This document shows positions 41,668 to 51,398 of a stretch of DNA of 64,000 nt, piece after piece. The position numbers were made by a program, and so were the translations under genes. This DNA comes from DASXRA01 sp036506155 (GTDB lineage: Bacteria; Actinomycetota; Actinomycetes; Mycobacteriales; Jatrophihabitantaceae): positions 1 through 64,000 of the forward strand of contig DASXSF010000025.1 of the NCBI GenBank assembly GCA_036506155.1, given 5' to 3'. Under the pieces are notes generated by a model. The model worked only from the letters and a program-made list of their open reading frames with translations, made no database searches and was not told the origin of the DNA. Numbering within the stretch: position 1 is the stretch's first letter; every line of letters begins with the position of its first letter.

Positions 41668-43317
41668 GTGACCGACGGACCGCTCATCGTCCAATCCGAC
41701 AAGACCCTCCTGCTCGAGGTCGACCACCCGCTGGCGCCCGACGCACGCGCGGCCATCGCGCCGTTCGCCGAGCTGGAACGCTCCCCCGAGCATGTCCACA
41801 CCTACCGGCTGACCCCGCTGGGGCTGTGGAACGCTCGCGCGGCCGGGCACGACGCCGAGCAGGTCGTCGACGCCCTGGTGCGCTACTCCCGCTACGCCGT
41901 GCCGCACGCGCTGCTGGTCGACGTTGCCGACACGATGGATCGCTACGGGCGTCTGCAGCTGGCCAAGCACCCGGCGCACGGGCTGGTGCTGATCAGCCTC
42001 GACCGAGCCGTCCTGGAAGAGGTGCTGCGTCACCGGAAGATCGCGCCGATGCTCGGTGAGCGCATCGACGACGACACCGTCGTGGTGCACCCGTCCGAGC
42101 GCGGACGCCTTAAGCAGGCGTTGCTCAAGATCGGCTGGCCGGCCGAGGACCTGGCCGGGTACGTCGACGGCGAGGCACACCCGATCGCGCTCCGCGAGGA
42201 CGGCTGGCACCTGCGTGACTATCAGCGTGACGCGGCCGACTCGTTCTGGCACGGGGGTTCCGGCGTGGTCGTGCTGCCCTGCGGCGCGGGCAAGACGCTC
42301 GTCGGCGCGGCGGCGATGGCCCAGGCGCAGGCGACGACGCTCATCCTCGTCACGAACACCGTGGCCGGCCGGCAGTGGAAGCGCGAGCTCATGGCGCGCA
42401 CCTCCCTGACCGAGAGCGAGATCGGCGAGTACAGCGGCGAACGCAAGCAGATCCGTCCCGTCACCATCGCCACCTACCAGATCATGACCACGCGCCGGAA
42501 GGGCGAGTACCGCCACCTGGACCTGTTCGACTCCCGCGACTGGGGGCTGATCGTCTACGACGAGGTGCACCTCCTGCCGGCGCCGATCTTCCGGCTCACC
42601 GCCGACCTCCAGTCACGCAGGCGCCTGGGCCTCACCGCGACGCTGATCCGCGAAGACGGCCGGGAGGGCGACGTGTTCAGCCTGATCGGCCCCAAGCGCT
42701 ACGACGCCCCGTGGAAGGACATCGAGAACCAGGGCTGGATCGCCCCGGCGGACTGCACCGAGGTGCGGGTCACCCTCACCGACGCCGAGCGCATGAACTA
42801 CGCGACCGCCGAGCCAGAGGACCGGTACCGCATCGCGGCGACGGCGCGCACCAAGCTGCCGGTGATCAAGACCATCGTGGACCAGCACCCGGACGAGCAA
42901 GTGCTCGTCATCGGCGCATACCTAGATCAGCTCGACGACGTCGCCGCGGAATTGGGCGACGTGCCAATCGTGCAGGGTTCGACCACCACCCGCGAGCGCG
43001 AGCGCCTGTACGACGCGTTCCGGGCCGGCGAGCAGCGCGTGCTGGTCGTCAGCAAAGTCGCCAACTTCTCGATCGACCTCCCCGAGGCGGCGGTCGCGGT
43101 ACAGATCTCCGGGACGTTCGGCTCGCGCCAGGAAGAAGCGCAACGACTCGGACGCGTGCTGCGCCCCAAGCACGACGGCCGCCAGGCCCACTTCTACACG
43201 GTGGTCGCACGCGACACCCTGGACGCCGAGTACGCGGCGCACCGCCAGCGATTCCTGGCCGAGCAGGGCTACGCGTACACGATCACCGACGCCGACGACC
43301 TGCTGCGTCCCCTGTAG
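41668..43317 (+). CDS. xpb: XPB/Rad25-type DNA repair helicase
   Basis: 549 residues from GTG 41668. Superfamily 2 motifs: PCGAGKTLVGAAAMA (Walker A), IVYDEVHLLPA (DEVH box), RLGLTATLIREDGREGD (motif III joined to the RED motif diagnostic of XPB), VSKVANFSIDLPEAAVAVQI (motif V) and GSRQEEAQRLGRVLRPK (motif VI). An N-terminal damage-recognition-like region precedes the helicase core (about residues 180-549). Mycobacterial XPB is a 3'-5' helicase. Its usual neighbour, the helicase-WYL gene, lies 6.2 kb upstream. Confidence 0.93.
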   Translation: MTDGPLIVQSDKTLLLEVDHPLAPDARAAIAPFAELERSPEHVHTYRLTPLGLWNARAAGHDAEQVVDALVRYSRYAVPHALLVDVADTMDRYGRLQLAKHPAHGLVLISLDRAVLEEVLRHRKIAPMLGERIDDDTVVVHPSERGRLKQALLKIGWPAEDLAGYVDGEAHPIALREDGWHLRDYQRDAADSFWHGGSGVVVLPCGAGKTLVGAAAMAQAQATTLILVTNTVAGRQWKRELMARTSLTESEIGEYSGERKQIRPVTIATYQIMTTRRKGEYRHLDLFDSRDWGLIVYDEVHLLPAPIFRLTADLQSRRRLGLTATLIREDGREGDVFSLIGPKRYDAPWKDIENQGWIAPADCTEVRVTLTDAERMNYATAEPEDRYRIAATARTKLPVIKTIVDQHPDEQVLVIGAYLDQLDDVAAELGDVPIVQGSTTTRERERLYDAFRAGEQRVLVVSKVANFSIDLPEAAVAVQISGTFGSRQEEAQRLGRVLRPKHDGRQAHFYTVVARDTLDAEYAAHRQRFLAEQGYAYTITDADDLLRPL

Positions 43318-43341
43318 TCGTCATAGTCGTCCACGACCTGA

Positions 43342-44682
43342 TCAGCCACCCGACGCGGCGATGAGCGCCGCGTACGCGTGCCCGCTGGCCTTGAGGGTGC
43401 GCCGCTGTGTCGCGTAGTCGACGTAGGCCAGGCCGAACCGGGGCCAGCAGCCGTAGTCCCACTCGAAGTTGTCCAGCAGCGACCAGACGAAGCAGCCCTT
43501 CACCGGCGCGCCCTGGGCGTGCGCTCGGCCTACCGCGGCAATGTGATCCATCAGGTAGGCAGTGCGCTCCGGATCCTCGACATTGCCGTTCTCGTCGGGA
43601 CGATCGGCCCAGGCCGAGCCGCTCTCGGTGACGTAGACGGCGGGAACCTCGTAGTCCTTGGCCACCCGCATCAGCAGGTCCTCGAGGCCCTGCGCGTACA
43701 CCTCCCACCCCAGCGCAGTCGTCGCGGCGCCGCGTACCGGAACCTGCCGGTAACCAAGCGTTGCCACGGCCGGGTCTGCGGCGATCTTCATCCGGAAGTA
43801 GTAGTTCAGGCCGAGGAAATCGGTGGGCGCCGTGATTGCGTCGATATCACCGGGCTGCTCGGGCAGGTCGACCGCGTAGAGCTCACGCATGTCGGACGGG
43901 AATCCCTTGCCGTACAAGGGATCCAGCCACCACCGATTGGTGTGCCCGTCCGCGCGCCAGGCCGCAGCGACATCGTCGGGCGAGTCGCCGTCGGGCTCGC
44001 ACTGGCTCAGGTTCGCCACCATCCCGACCGCGGCCGGACGGGTGACCGCGGACCGCACGGCGTGCACGCCCAGCCCATGGGCGAGCAGCAAGTGATACGA
44101 CGCCCGCACGGCGCTGCGCCAGTCGCGAATGCCGGGCGCCATCCGCCCCTCGAGGTGGCCCAGCCAGGCCACGCACAGCGGCTCGTTGATCGTCACCCAG
44201 TCGCTGACCCGATCGCCCAGGCGTCCGGCGACGAGCGCCGCATAGTCGGCGAAGCGCTGCGCCGTCTCGCGTACCACCCATCCGCCGGTGTGCTGCAAGG
44301 CGGACGGCAGGTCCCAGTGATACAGCGTCGCGAACGGGCGGATGCCGGCCGCGAGCAGGTCGTCGACCATCCGGTCGTAGTGATCCAGCCCTGGCACGTT
44401 CGCAGGACCGGCACCCGTGGGCTGTATCCGCGGCCAGGCCACAGAGAACCGGTACGCCTGCGCGCCCAGTTGCTGGAGCAGCGCGAGATCCTCCGGCCAG
44501 CGGCGGTACGAGTCACTCGCCACCTCCATCGTGTCCCCGCCCGCGATCGCGCCGGGCACGCGCGCGAAGTCGTCCCAGATGGACGGCCCCCGGCCGTCCG
44601 CCGTGACGGCACCCTCGATCTGCAGGGCCGACGTCGCGACTCCCCAGAGGAAGTCGGCGGGTAGGCCGAAAGGGTTGGTCAT
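43342..44682 (-). CDS. GH1 beta-glucosidase
   Basis: 446 residues from ATG 44682 (CGGAGG upstream). Retaining beta-glycosidase: LPADFLWGVATSALQIEGAV N-terminus, acid/base Glu in WVTINEPLCVA (about 165) and nucleophile Glu in YVTESGSAWAD (about 352; ESG in place of the common ENG). No signal peptide, so it should hydrolyse imported cellobiose or other beta-glucosides inside the cell. Last gene of the SBP-permease-permease-GH1 run, 12 bp after the permease. Confidence 0.93.
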   Translation of the reverse strand: MTNPFGLPADFLWGVATSALQIEGAVTADGRGPSIWDDFARVPGAIAGGDTMEVASDSYRRWPEDLALLQQLGAQAYRFSVAWPRIQPTGAGPANVPGLDHYDRMVDDLLAAGIRPFATLYHWDLPSALQHTGGWVVRETAQRFADYAALVAGRLGDRVSDWVTINEPLCVAWLGHLEGRMAPGIRDWRSAVRASYHLLLAHGLGVHAVRSAVTRPAAVGMVANLSQCEPDGDSPDDVAAAWRADGHTNRWWLDPLYGKGFPSDMRELYAVDLPEQPGDIDAITAPTDFLGLNYYFRMKIAADPAVATLGYRQVPVRGAATTALGWEVYAQGLEDLLMRVAKDYEVPAVYVTESGSAWADRPDENGNVEDPERTAYLMDHIAAVGRAHAQGAPVKGCFVWSLLDNFEWDYGCWPRFGLAYVDYATQRRTLKASGHAYAALIAASGG

Positions 44683-44694
44683 GTGGCCTCCGGG

Positions 44695-45534
44695 CTACTT
44701 GATCGAGCCGGCCGTCATGCCGGCGACGAGATACCTCTGCAGGACCAGGAATCCGACGGCGACGGGGATACTGACGATCAGCGAAGCAGCCATGACCTGG
44801 TTCCAGTACACATTGTTCTGCGTCGCGTACCCCTGCAGGCCGACGGCGAGCGTCCGGGTCGAGTCGTCGGTCAGCACGGAGGCGAACAGCACCTCGCCCC
44901 AGGCCGTCATGAACGCGTAGATGAGCACGGCGACGACACCCGGCACGGCCGCCGGAATCACCACCCGGATGAACGCACCCATCGGTCCGTTGCCGTCGAC
45001 CTTGGCCGCCTCGTCGAGCTCGCGCGGGATGGAGTCGAGATAGCCGATCAGCATCCAGATCGCGAACGGCAACGTGAAGGTCAGGTACGTGATGATCAGC
45101 CCGACCCGGCTGCCGTACAACGTGATACCCGTCGAGTTGCCGATATCGACGAAGATCACGTACAGCGGCAGCAGGAACAGGATGCCCGGGAACATCTGCG
45201 TCGACAGGACGACGATCGAGAACACCTGCCTGCCGCGGAAGCGGTAGCGGCTGACGGCGTACGCCGCGACCAGCGCCACCAGCACCGATGCCACCGAGGC
45301 GAGGCACGACACGATCAGGCTGTTCACGAAGTAGCGCGCGAGCGGGATGGTGTGCCACATGTCGAAGAACGGCCGCACAGTAGGCCGGCTCGGCCACCAT
45401 CGGAAGCTGCTCTGTACGTCCCGCAACGGCTTGAGCGATGTCGTGAGCATGACGTAGACAGGCAACAGGGTGAACGCCAGCAGCACGGCCAGCCCGATCC
45501 GGCGCGTCCACCGGAACCAGGTGGGTTCACGCAT
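44695..45534 (-). CDS. Carbohydrate ABC permease, CUT1, second subunit
   Basis: 279 residues from ATG 45534, chosen because AAGGAG precedes it by 8 bases. Six TM helices; the EAA loop is RELDEAAKVDGNGPMGAFIR, the ATPase-contact motif. MalG/CebG-like. Overlaps the first permease by 8 bp. Partner ATPase not encoded nearby; a shared MsiK-like ATPase would be expected. Confidence 0.9.
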   Translation of the reverse strand: MREPTWFRWTRRIGLAVLLAFTLLPVYVMLTTSLKPLRDVQSSFRWWPSRPTVRPFFDMWHTIPLARYFVNSLIVSCLASVASVLVALVAAYAVSRYRFRGRQVFSIVVLSTQMFPGILFLLPLYVIFVDIGNSTGITLYGSRVGLIITYLTFTLPFAIWMLIGYLDSIPRELDEAAKVDGNGPMGAFIRVVIPAAVPGVVAVLIYAFMTAWGEVLFASVLTDDSTRTLAVGLQGYATQNNVYWNQVMAASLIVSIPVAVGFLVLQRYLVAGMTAGSIK

Positions 45535-46501
45535 AGTCGTCACTCCTTGCGCGGAAGGCCGACAGGTAAATCCCGGTGACGAGGAGCAGGAATCCCAGCA
45601 GCAGCACGGACATCGCGGATCCGACGCCGAAGTTCCAGGTCACGAACGAACTTTGATAAATGTGGATCGAGATCAGGTCGGCCGCATGCGGCGCCGACTT
45701 GCCGAACAACGTGTACGGCGTGGTGAAGTCGTTGAACGTCCACAGGAACAGCACGAGGATCAGCACGCGATTCACTGGGCGCAGCATCGGCAGCGTCACG
45801 TAGCGGATCTGCCCGATGACTCCGGCGCCGTCGATCGCGGCCGCCTCGTAGAGATCGGCCCGAATACTCTGCAGCCCAGCTGTAATGATCAGAAACGCGA
45901 AAGGCCAGTTGCGCCACACGGCGACCAGCACCAGCGACACGAAGCTGTTGGGCCCGATCAACCAGAACGGCCGACTGTGCATGAGGTGCAGGTCGTCGAC
46001 GAGGATGTGATTCACCGCGCCGGTGTCGCGCTGCAGCATGAAGTTCCACGTGATCACCGCCGCGAACATGGGCAGCGCATAGGGGATCAGGAACGCGGTT
46101 CGAACCAGGCCACGCCCCCGGAACGTGTGCTGGGTGAACACCGCGCCCGCCATGCCGAACAGCCACGAGATCGCCAGCACCAAGGCGGTGTAGGCGAACG
46201 TCACCCAGAACGAGTGCAACAGCGCTTTGCCGGCCGCCTGGTCGAAGTTCAGTGCCACCCGGTAGTTGCCGGTGCCGGCGAATGGGGCGTGGCGCCAATC
46301 GTGGAGGTTGAACTGCGTGAGGTGCAGGAGGCTGATGAACACACCAACGCCCATCGGCACGATGTGGATCAGCAGTTCGAACAGAATCGCCGGCGCGAGT
46401 AGCAGGTAGGGCAGCAACTCACGCCTGGGGCGTCGACGCCGACGCGGCACCGGCGTACCCGGTGCCGCGACCCGCGTCGACCGCTCGACTGTGTCGACCA
46501 C
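45527..46501 (-). CDS. Carbohydrate ABC permease, CUT1, first subunit
   Basis: 324 residues. Arg-rich N-terminus (PRRRRRPRRELLPYLLLAPA), about six TM helices; EAA loop LYEAAAIDGAGVIGQIRYVT. MalF/CebF-like; a dozen residues longer at the N-terminus than typical. Located 65 bp after the binding-protein gene. Confidence 0.9.
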   Translation of the reverse strand: MVDTVERSTRVAAPGTPVPRRRRRPRRELLPYLLLAPAILFELLIHIVPMGVGVFISLLHLTQFNLHDWRHAPFAGTGNYRVALNFDQAAGKALLHSFWVTFAYTALVLAISWLFGMAGAVFTQHTFRGRGLVRTAFLIPYALPMFAAVITWNFMLQRDTGAVNHILVDDLHLMHSRPFWLIGPNSFVSLVLVAVWRNWPFAFLIITAGLQSIRADLYEAAAIDGAGVIGQIRYVTLPMLRPVNRVLILVLFLWTFNDFTTPYTLFGKSAPHAADLISIHIYQSSFVTWNFGVGSAMSVLLLGFLLLVTGIYLSAFRARSDDYA

Positions 46502-46566
46502 CGCGCCTCCTCGGGTGACGGGCGAGCCCGGGCCAGTGGCTCGCCCGCCACGTCGTGGCTTTCCGC

Positions 46567-47871
46567 TCAGCCGGTCAACTGTTGCTGAGCGGCCGTCAGC
46601 GCGTTCGCGATGGCCTGATCGGTAACGTTCTTCCCGGTCGCCGCGTCGGCGAACAGGTTGTTCATGGCGGTGCCGACGAGGGTCTCGTACTGGCTTTCCT
46701 GAGCAACCGCCGGCATCGGCGCGGCCGTGCTGCTCAAGATGCTCTTGAACGTGGCGACGGCCGGGGTCTGGAACGCCGGGTCGCTGTAGGCGTCGGCGAC
46801 GGTCGGAAGCGAGCCGTACGTCTTGTTGAGCACCTGCTGCTCCGGAGTGCTGGTCATGAACTTCACGAACTGCAGGTCGGCATCCTGATGTTTGGAGCCC
46901 TTGAACACCGCCAGGTTGATGCCGGCCACGATGCTCGTCACCTTCTTGCCGCCCGCCGGCATCGGATCCGGCAATGGCACCGGCGCGACCCCGATGTCGG
47001 CAGCATCCATTCCGAGCTGTTTCAGGGAGCCCGCTGCCGCCTGCCAGATCACCATCGACGTCTTGCCGGTTGCGTAGTCGCTGAGTGCCTCGGTGCCCTT
47101 CGAGTACTCGGCATCACTCGGGTTGGTGATCTTGTCCTGCTGGATGAAGTCGAGGTACTGCTTGATCGCGGCGACGTTCTGCGGGGTGTTGAACGTTGCC
47201 TTGCCGGACGCGTCGAAGAATGCGCCGCCCTGCTGCTGACTGAGCGTGAACGCGGCGTGGATGTTCTCGCTGACACTGGCGCCCTCGATGGACAGGCCCC
47301 AGTGGCCATTCGTCGTGAGCTTCTTGCCGTCGGCGACGAGCTCGTCCCACGTCGCGGGCGGCTGGCTGATGCCGGCGGCCGCGAACTGCTTCTTGTTGTA
47401 GTAGAGGCCATAAGCCAGGCTGTACAGTGGCACGGCCGTCGGTGGCTTGCCAGGCGCCCCGGTTGCGGACAGGCTGCCGCTGAGGAACCGGTCCTTGCCA
47501 CCGATCTTCGCCATCGTCGCGTCGTCGAACTGGGTGAAGGCGCCGGTGGCCTGCAGCGACGCCGACCAGGTGTTGCCGATGTTCAGCACATCGGGACCCT
47601 TGCCAGACGTCGTGGCGGCGAGGATGCGGTTGAGCAGATCCGACCACGGCACAACCTCGACGTTGACCTTGATGCCGGTCTGCTTCTCGAACGCATCGAG
47701 TCGTGGCTGCAGGATCTGCTTGTCGTTCTCCAGGCTGGTGCCCTGGTTGCTGGCCCAATACGTCAGGGTCGGATGACTGTCCTTGCTGCTCTTGCTGCTG
47801 CTGCATGCGGCGAGCGCCGCGGCCACCACGCCCACGGTGATCGCTGTGGCGCAAACCTTGATCAATCGCAC
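46567..47871 (-). CDS. Sugar ABC substrate-binding lipoprotein
   Basis: 434 residues from GTG 47871 with GAAGGAG upstream. Type II signal peptide with lipobox LAAC at about 20-23, then a Ser/Lys linker. MalE/CebE-like: LTYWASNQGTS, VEVVPWSDLLNRILAAT, GPDVLNIGNTWSASLQATGA and GKTSMVIWQAAAG. It captures an oligosaccharide at the membrane and delivers it to the two permeases. The GH1 gene points to a beta-glucoside. Confidence 0.9.
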   Translation of the reverse strand: MRLIKVCATAITVGVVAAALAACSSSKSSKDSHPTLTYWASNQGTSLENDKQILQPRLDAFEKQTGIKVNVEVVPWSDLLNRILAATTSGKGPDVLNIGNTWSASLQATGAFTQFDDATMAKIGGKDRFLSGSLSATGAPGKPPTAVPLYSLAYGLYYNKKQFAAAGISQPPATWDELVADGKKLTTNGHWGLSIEGASVSENIHAAFTLSQQQGGAFFDASGKATFNTPQNVAAIKQYLDFIQQDKITNPSDAEYSKGTEALSDYATGKTSMVIWQAAAGSLKQLGMDAADIGVAPVPLPDPMPAGGKKVTSIVAGINLAVFKGSKHQDADLQFVKFMTSTPEQQVLNKTYGSLPTVADAYSDPAFQTPAVATFKSILSSTAAPMPAVAQESQYETLVGTAMNNLFADAATGKNVTDQAIANALTAAQQQLTG

Positions 47872-47937
47872 GTGCGCTCCTTCCCGCGCAGGGCATCGCC
47901 GAGCCATAGGCGGCACGGCGGGAGACGTCAGGCAGGG

Positions 47938-47970
47938 ATTGTTCACGCTTTCCTATAAGTGTTGAACAAT
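47938..47970. promoter_or_regulatory. Inverted repeat ATTGTTCA-N17-TGAACAAT, ROK operator candidate
   Basis: Perfect 8-bp AT-rich arms in the 233-bp divergent region between the binding-protein gene and the ROK regulator, 67 bp from the former's start and 135 bp from the latter. Wide spacing would suit a dimer on the same face. The rest of the region shows no other clear dyad. Confidence 0.5.
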
Positions 47971-48104
47971 GTGGCCCTGTGGGATGCTAAGGGTCAACGC
48001 CGCAGCTGTCTTCGTGTCCGTTCCGTTATCTGCAGAAGATCACTGAGCCGGCAGTGGCGAGCTGACTCGCGACTTACTACAGGGGTTGAAGTATCGTCTC
48101 GGCC

Positions 48105-49367
48105 ATGCCGCAGCCGCCAAGGAGCACGAGGACTGTGCGCGATCTGCGCAGCAGCAACCAGTCCCGGGCGCTGTGGGACGTCTACCTCAACGGCCCGCTG
48201 ACCCGGCAGGAGATCGCCGAGCACTCGGGGCTCAGTCTCGCGAGCGTGAGCAACCTGCTGGGTGCGCTGCTCAGACAGGGCGTCGTCGAGGAGGTCGGAG
48301 TCGAGGACTCGAACGGCGGGCGCCCACGCGCGTTGCTGCAGGTCAACCCCGAATACGGCTTCATCATCGGGGTCGACGTGGGCGAGACGGCGTTCCTGGT
48401 CGAGCTCTTCGACCTGGGCATGCAGGTGCGCGCCCGGCATGTGTCGACCGCGAGTCGCGAGCACCCGACGCCGGCCGAAGCGGTGGCGCGCATGCTCGAC
48501 GGCATTCGGACTGTGACGGCCGAGTCCGGCGTCGACGCCGACCGGATCCTGGGCATCGGCGTCGGGGTGCCCGGCCTTGTCGAGCGCGGCGCGGACGCTA
48601 TCGTCCACGGCCAGAGCATCGGCTGGAACGCGGTCCCACTCGAACGGATGCTGCGGCGTGGGACGGAGCTTCCGATCCTCATCGACAACGGTGCCAAGAC
48701 GCTGGGCCAGGCCGAGCAGTGGTTCGGTGCCGCGCGGGACACGGACGATGCCGTCATCGTCTTACTCGGGATCGGTGCCGGCACCTGCATCATCAGCAAC
48801 CGCCAGCTCTATCGCGGCGCGACGAGCAGCGCCGGCGAGTGGGGCCACACCACAGCCAGCGTGGACGGCCGGCCGTGCCGGTGCGGGGCGCGTGGCTGTC
48901 TCGAGGCCTATATCGGCGCGGGCGCGATCGCCGCCCGCTACGACCAGCTACGACGGCGGCGCCGCCGAGTCCGTTCGGCCGACCTCGAGCAGCGCATCGC
49001 CGCGATACTCGGCGCCGGCCCGGACGACGGCGCCGCTCGCGAGGTAATCAACGAGACCGTCAACTACCTGGGCGCCGGCATCGCGGACCTGGTCAACCTG
49101 TTCAACCCGCAACGCGTGGTGGTCGGGGGATGGCTCGGTCATGCGCTGACCGAGCGGCTGCTCACCCGGATCCGCTCTGCCGCCGGCAAGCACGCGCTGC
49201 ACCTGCCGTATCGCCATGTCGAGATCGTCGAGGCGGCACTTGGCAAGGACGCTGTCGCACTGGGAGCGGCCACACTGCCGGTCGCCAGCCTGCTGGCGGG
49301 CGGCGCGGTCACGGGCGAGCCGTACGCGCGCACGCGAGGCCGCGCCGGGTTGCGAGCGGGGCGCTGA
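48105..49367 (+). CDS. ROK-family transcriptional repressor
   Basis: 420 residues from ATG 48105 (GTG 48135 possible). N-terminal MarR/LysR-like winged helix (GPLTRQEIAEHSGLSLASVS; NLLGALLRQG), followed by a ROK kinase-like sugar-binding domain with CRCGARGCLEAYIGAGAI (zinc motif) and GEWGHTTASVDG. Such NagC/Mlc/XylR-type proteins repress transport genes until sugar binds. Divergent to the beta-glucoside importer, it is its likely regulator; Streptomyces CebR is LacI type, so this wiring differs. Confidence 0.92.
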   Translation: MPQPPRSTRTVRDLRSSNQSRALWDVYLNGPLTRQEIAEHSGLSLASVSNLLGALLRQGVVEEVGVEDSNGGRPRALLQVNPEYGFIIGVDVGETAFLVELFDLGMQVRARHVSTASREHPTPAEAVARMLDGIRTVTAESGVDADRILGIGVGVPGLVERGADAIVHGQSIGWNAVPLERMLRRGTELPILIDNGAKTLGQAEQWFGAARDTDDAVIVLLGIGAGTCIISNRQLYRGATSSAGEWGHTTASVDGRPCRCGARGCLEAYIGAGAIAARYDQLRRRRRRVRSADLEQRIAAILGAGPDDGAAREVINETVNYLGAGIADLVNLFNPQRVVVGGWLGHALTERLLTRIRSAAGKHALHLPYRHVEIVEAALGKDAVALGAATLPVASLLAGGAVTGEPYARTRGRAGLRAGR

Positions 49368-49449
49368 CGTCCCAATCGATCAAGCGATCTCCGCGATCTG
49401 CTCCACCACTGAAATGTTGACCGGAGCGTAAACAAATCGCTGCGGGGGG

Positions 49450-49474
49450 TAGCGATACCAGATGAAGATCGCTA
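49450..49474. promoter_or_regulatory. TAGCGAT-N11-ATCGCTA inverted repeat upstream of the DUF1906 gene
   Basis: Perfect 7-bp arms ending 10 bp before the GTG start. Flanking GGGTA and TACCC add further symmetry. Operator or 5' hairpin that could affect initiation. Confidence 0.4.
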
Positions 49475-49484
49475 TCGTACCCGC

Positions 49485-50327
49485 GTGCCAAGATCACGCC
49501 GCTCGCACGTGGTGCGGCTCATCGCAGCACTGTTGATCGTCATCGGGGCGCTGCCGGCGTGGCATGCCCCGGCGGCCCAAGCAGCACGATTGCAGAAGCT
49601 GTCCGGCTACGGGGGCGACAGCTGTAGTGCGCCCAGCCTGAGCCACATGCGGGCGTTCTGGACCAATACCCCATTCTCGTACTGGGGGATTTACATCGGC
49701 GGTGGCGACCGCGCGTGCGCACAGCCGAACCTCACTCCCTCGTGGGTCAACAGCGTGATCGCCATGGGCTGGGACCTGCTGCCGATCTGGGTCGGCCGGC
49801 AGAATCCCTGCACTAGCGGCCAGTCGATTTACTTCAGCCGCAACACGTCGACTGCGTACTCGCAGGGCAAGACCGAGGCGCTCGACGCGTACCACGCCTG
49901 GATCAAGCTGCAGAACGAGCCAAGTGTGCCGATCGACCTCGACCTGGAGTCGCCGTCGAACGACACGCCGACATGCCGGGCGGCGGCGAAGGCATTCGTG
50001 CGGGGCTGGGTGGACCAGATGCACGTCCCGCCCGCCCAGTCGGCCGGCGTGTACACCTCGACGTGCGGCGGCCATCTCGCCGACTTCGCGTCCCTCTCCC
50101 ACCCGCCGGACTTCGCCGACGGCGCGCAGTGGGACAACAACCCGTCCACCCGTGCGTTCAACTGCGTGTCCAGCGTGAGCTGGGCGGGCGCGCAGCGGCA
50201 CAAGCAGTACCGGGGCGGGCACAACCAGACGGAGAACCGCGTGACGCTGAACATCGACAGCCGTTGCGCGTACGGGCCGGTTTACGGCGCGGCGACCCGG
50301 CTGAACTCGAGCTCACCGTGTCACTGA
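49485..50327 (+). CDS. Secreted DUF1906 (glycoside-hydrolase-like) protein
   Basis: 280 residues from GTG 49485. Sec signal peptide (RLIAALLIVIGALPAWHAPA, cleavage after AQA at about 33). Mature domain has YWGIYIGGGDRAC, WVNSVIAMGWDLLPIWVGRQ, VPIDLDLESPSNDTPTCRAA and QSAGVYTSTCG, the layout of the Rv2525c-like TIM-barrel family related to glycoside hydrolases, with several Cys pairs. Likely acts on cell-wall glycan; activity unproven in the family. Overlaps the next gene by 10 bp. Confidence 0.87.
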   Translation: MPRSRRSHVVRLIAALLIVIGALPAWHAPAAQAARLQKLSGYGGDSCSAPSLSHMRAFWTNTPFSYWGIYIGGGDRACAQPNLTPSWVNSVIAMGWDLLPIWVGRQNPCTSGQSIYFSRNTSTAYSQGKTEALDAYHAWIKLQNEPSVPIDLDLESPSNDTPTCRAAAKAFVRGWVDQMHVPPAQSAGVYTSTCGGHLADFASLSHPPDFADGAQWDNNPSTRAFNCVSSVSWAGAQRHKQYRGGHNQTENRVTLNIDSRCAYGPVYGAATRLNSSSPCH

Positions 50328-51398
50328 GGGTCTTCGCCGCCGGCGGCGGCGTAGTCGTCACAGTGCTTGCCGGCTGTGCCGCCGCCCAGCCCGCGTCGCA
50401 CCCGGCGCCGCCGCCCATCGGGGCCGCCATCAGCGCATCTGGCGTGGCCGGGGTCCGCAACGGCCATGCCGTCGTCTACGCCGTCGTCGGCCGCCGCTGG
50501 GCGACCGTGCCGCTCCCGCATCCGCCCGCTGCCGGCGCGAGCGTGACCGGCCACGGGGCGAGCATCTACGCCGCCCAGGTAGGCACCGCCGGGGTCACTC
50601 TCGACTCCACGCACGACGGCGGTCGCAGCTGGCAGCAGCGCCAAGTGGCCACGACCCCGGACGTCGCCGGTGTCTCGCTGGCCCTGAGCGCGGACGGGTC
50701 GAAGCTCGCGATGCTTCTCGACCGCTCGACGTCGGCCGGTTGCCGGACAGGCGAGCGTCCTGGTGGGGCCGGCGACAGCCGGTGCACTCGCCGTGCGCCC
50801 GGCGCCTGCCGCGGGCCAGGTCGCGTGGTGGCACGGGCGGCTGGCCCTGAGCGGCGGCGTGCTCTCGTCGCAGCTATATCTCGGCGACGCGACCGCGAGC
50901 AGCTGGCAGCCGGTGCCGGTGTCCGGGCAGGGGCTGGCGCCGCTGCGCAACGTTGATCCGACGACGCCGAGCATCGGCACTCCGGCGACGCTGCCGGACG
51001 GCGCGCTGCTGGTCCCGGTGACCAACCACGCCGGCCCGCCGAGCGTCGACCTGCTCGCCACGGCGAACGGCCGCGTATTCCGGTCGCTCGGGCGGGTGCC
51101 GCTGACCGGCGAGCTCGGCGGGGGGACGAGCTCGCCGGTCAGCGTGGTACCTGGCGCCGACATCGTCGTCTCCGACCCGAACACGCTGCGCTTCACCGTG
51201 GTGAGCAGTTCCGGCAAGCGCAGCTTCACGCCCAAGGGGCTGCCCGCGCCTCCGTCGACGTTGAGCTTCGAAACGCCGCAGCTGGGACTCGCGGAGGTCG
51301 ACACTGCCTCCTGCGCTCAGGGCAAGACCGGTTGTACCGTCGGTACCGAGGTCTACGCGACCAGCGACGGCGGTGCTACCTGGCAATCCGCACCCTGA
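50318..51398 (+). pseudogene. Frameshifted Asp-box lipoprotein
   Basis: GTG 50318 starts a lipoprotein with lipobox LAGC at about 16-19 and an Asp-box STHDGGRSW near residue 105. Between about 50727 and 50748 the reading frame must shift (one extra base, or two missing) to continue as GQASVLVGPATAGALAVRPA and on to a second Asp-box TSDGGATW and the TGA at 51396-51398. Both halves together are about 360 codons and resemble sialidase/BNR-like beta-propeller exo-lipoproteins. Authentic mutation or sequencing error. Confidence 0.75.
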
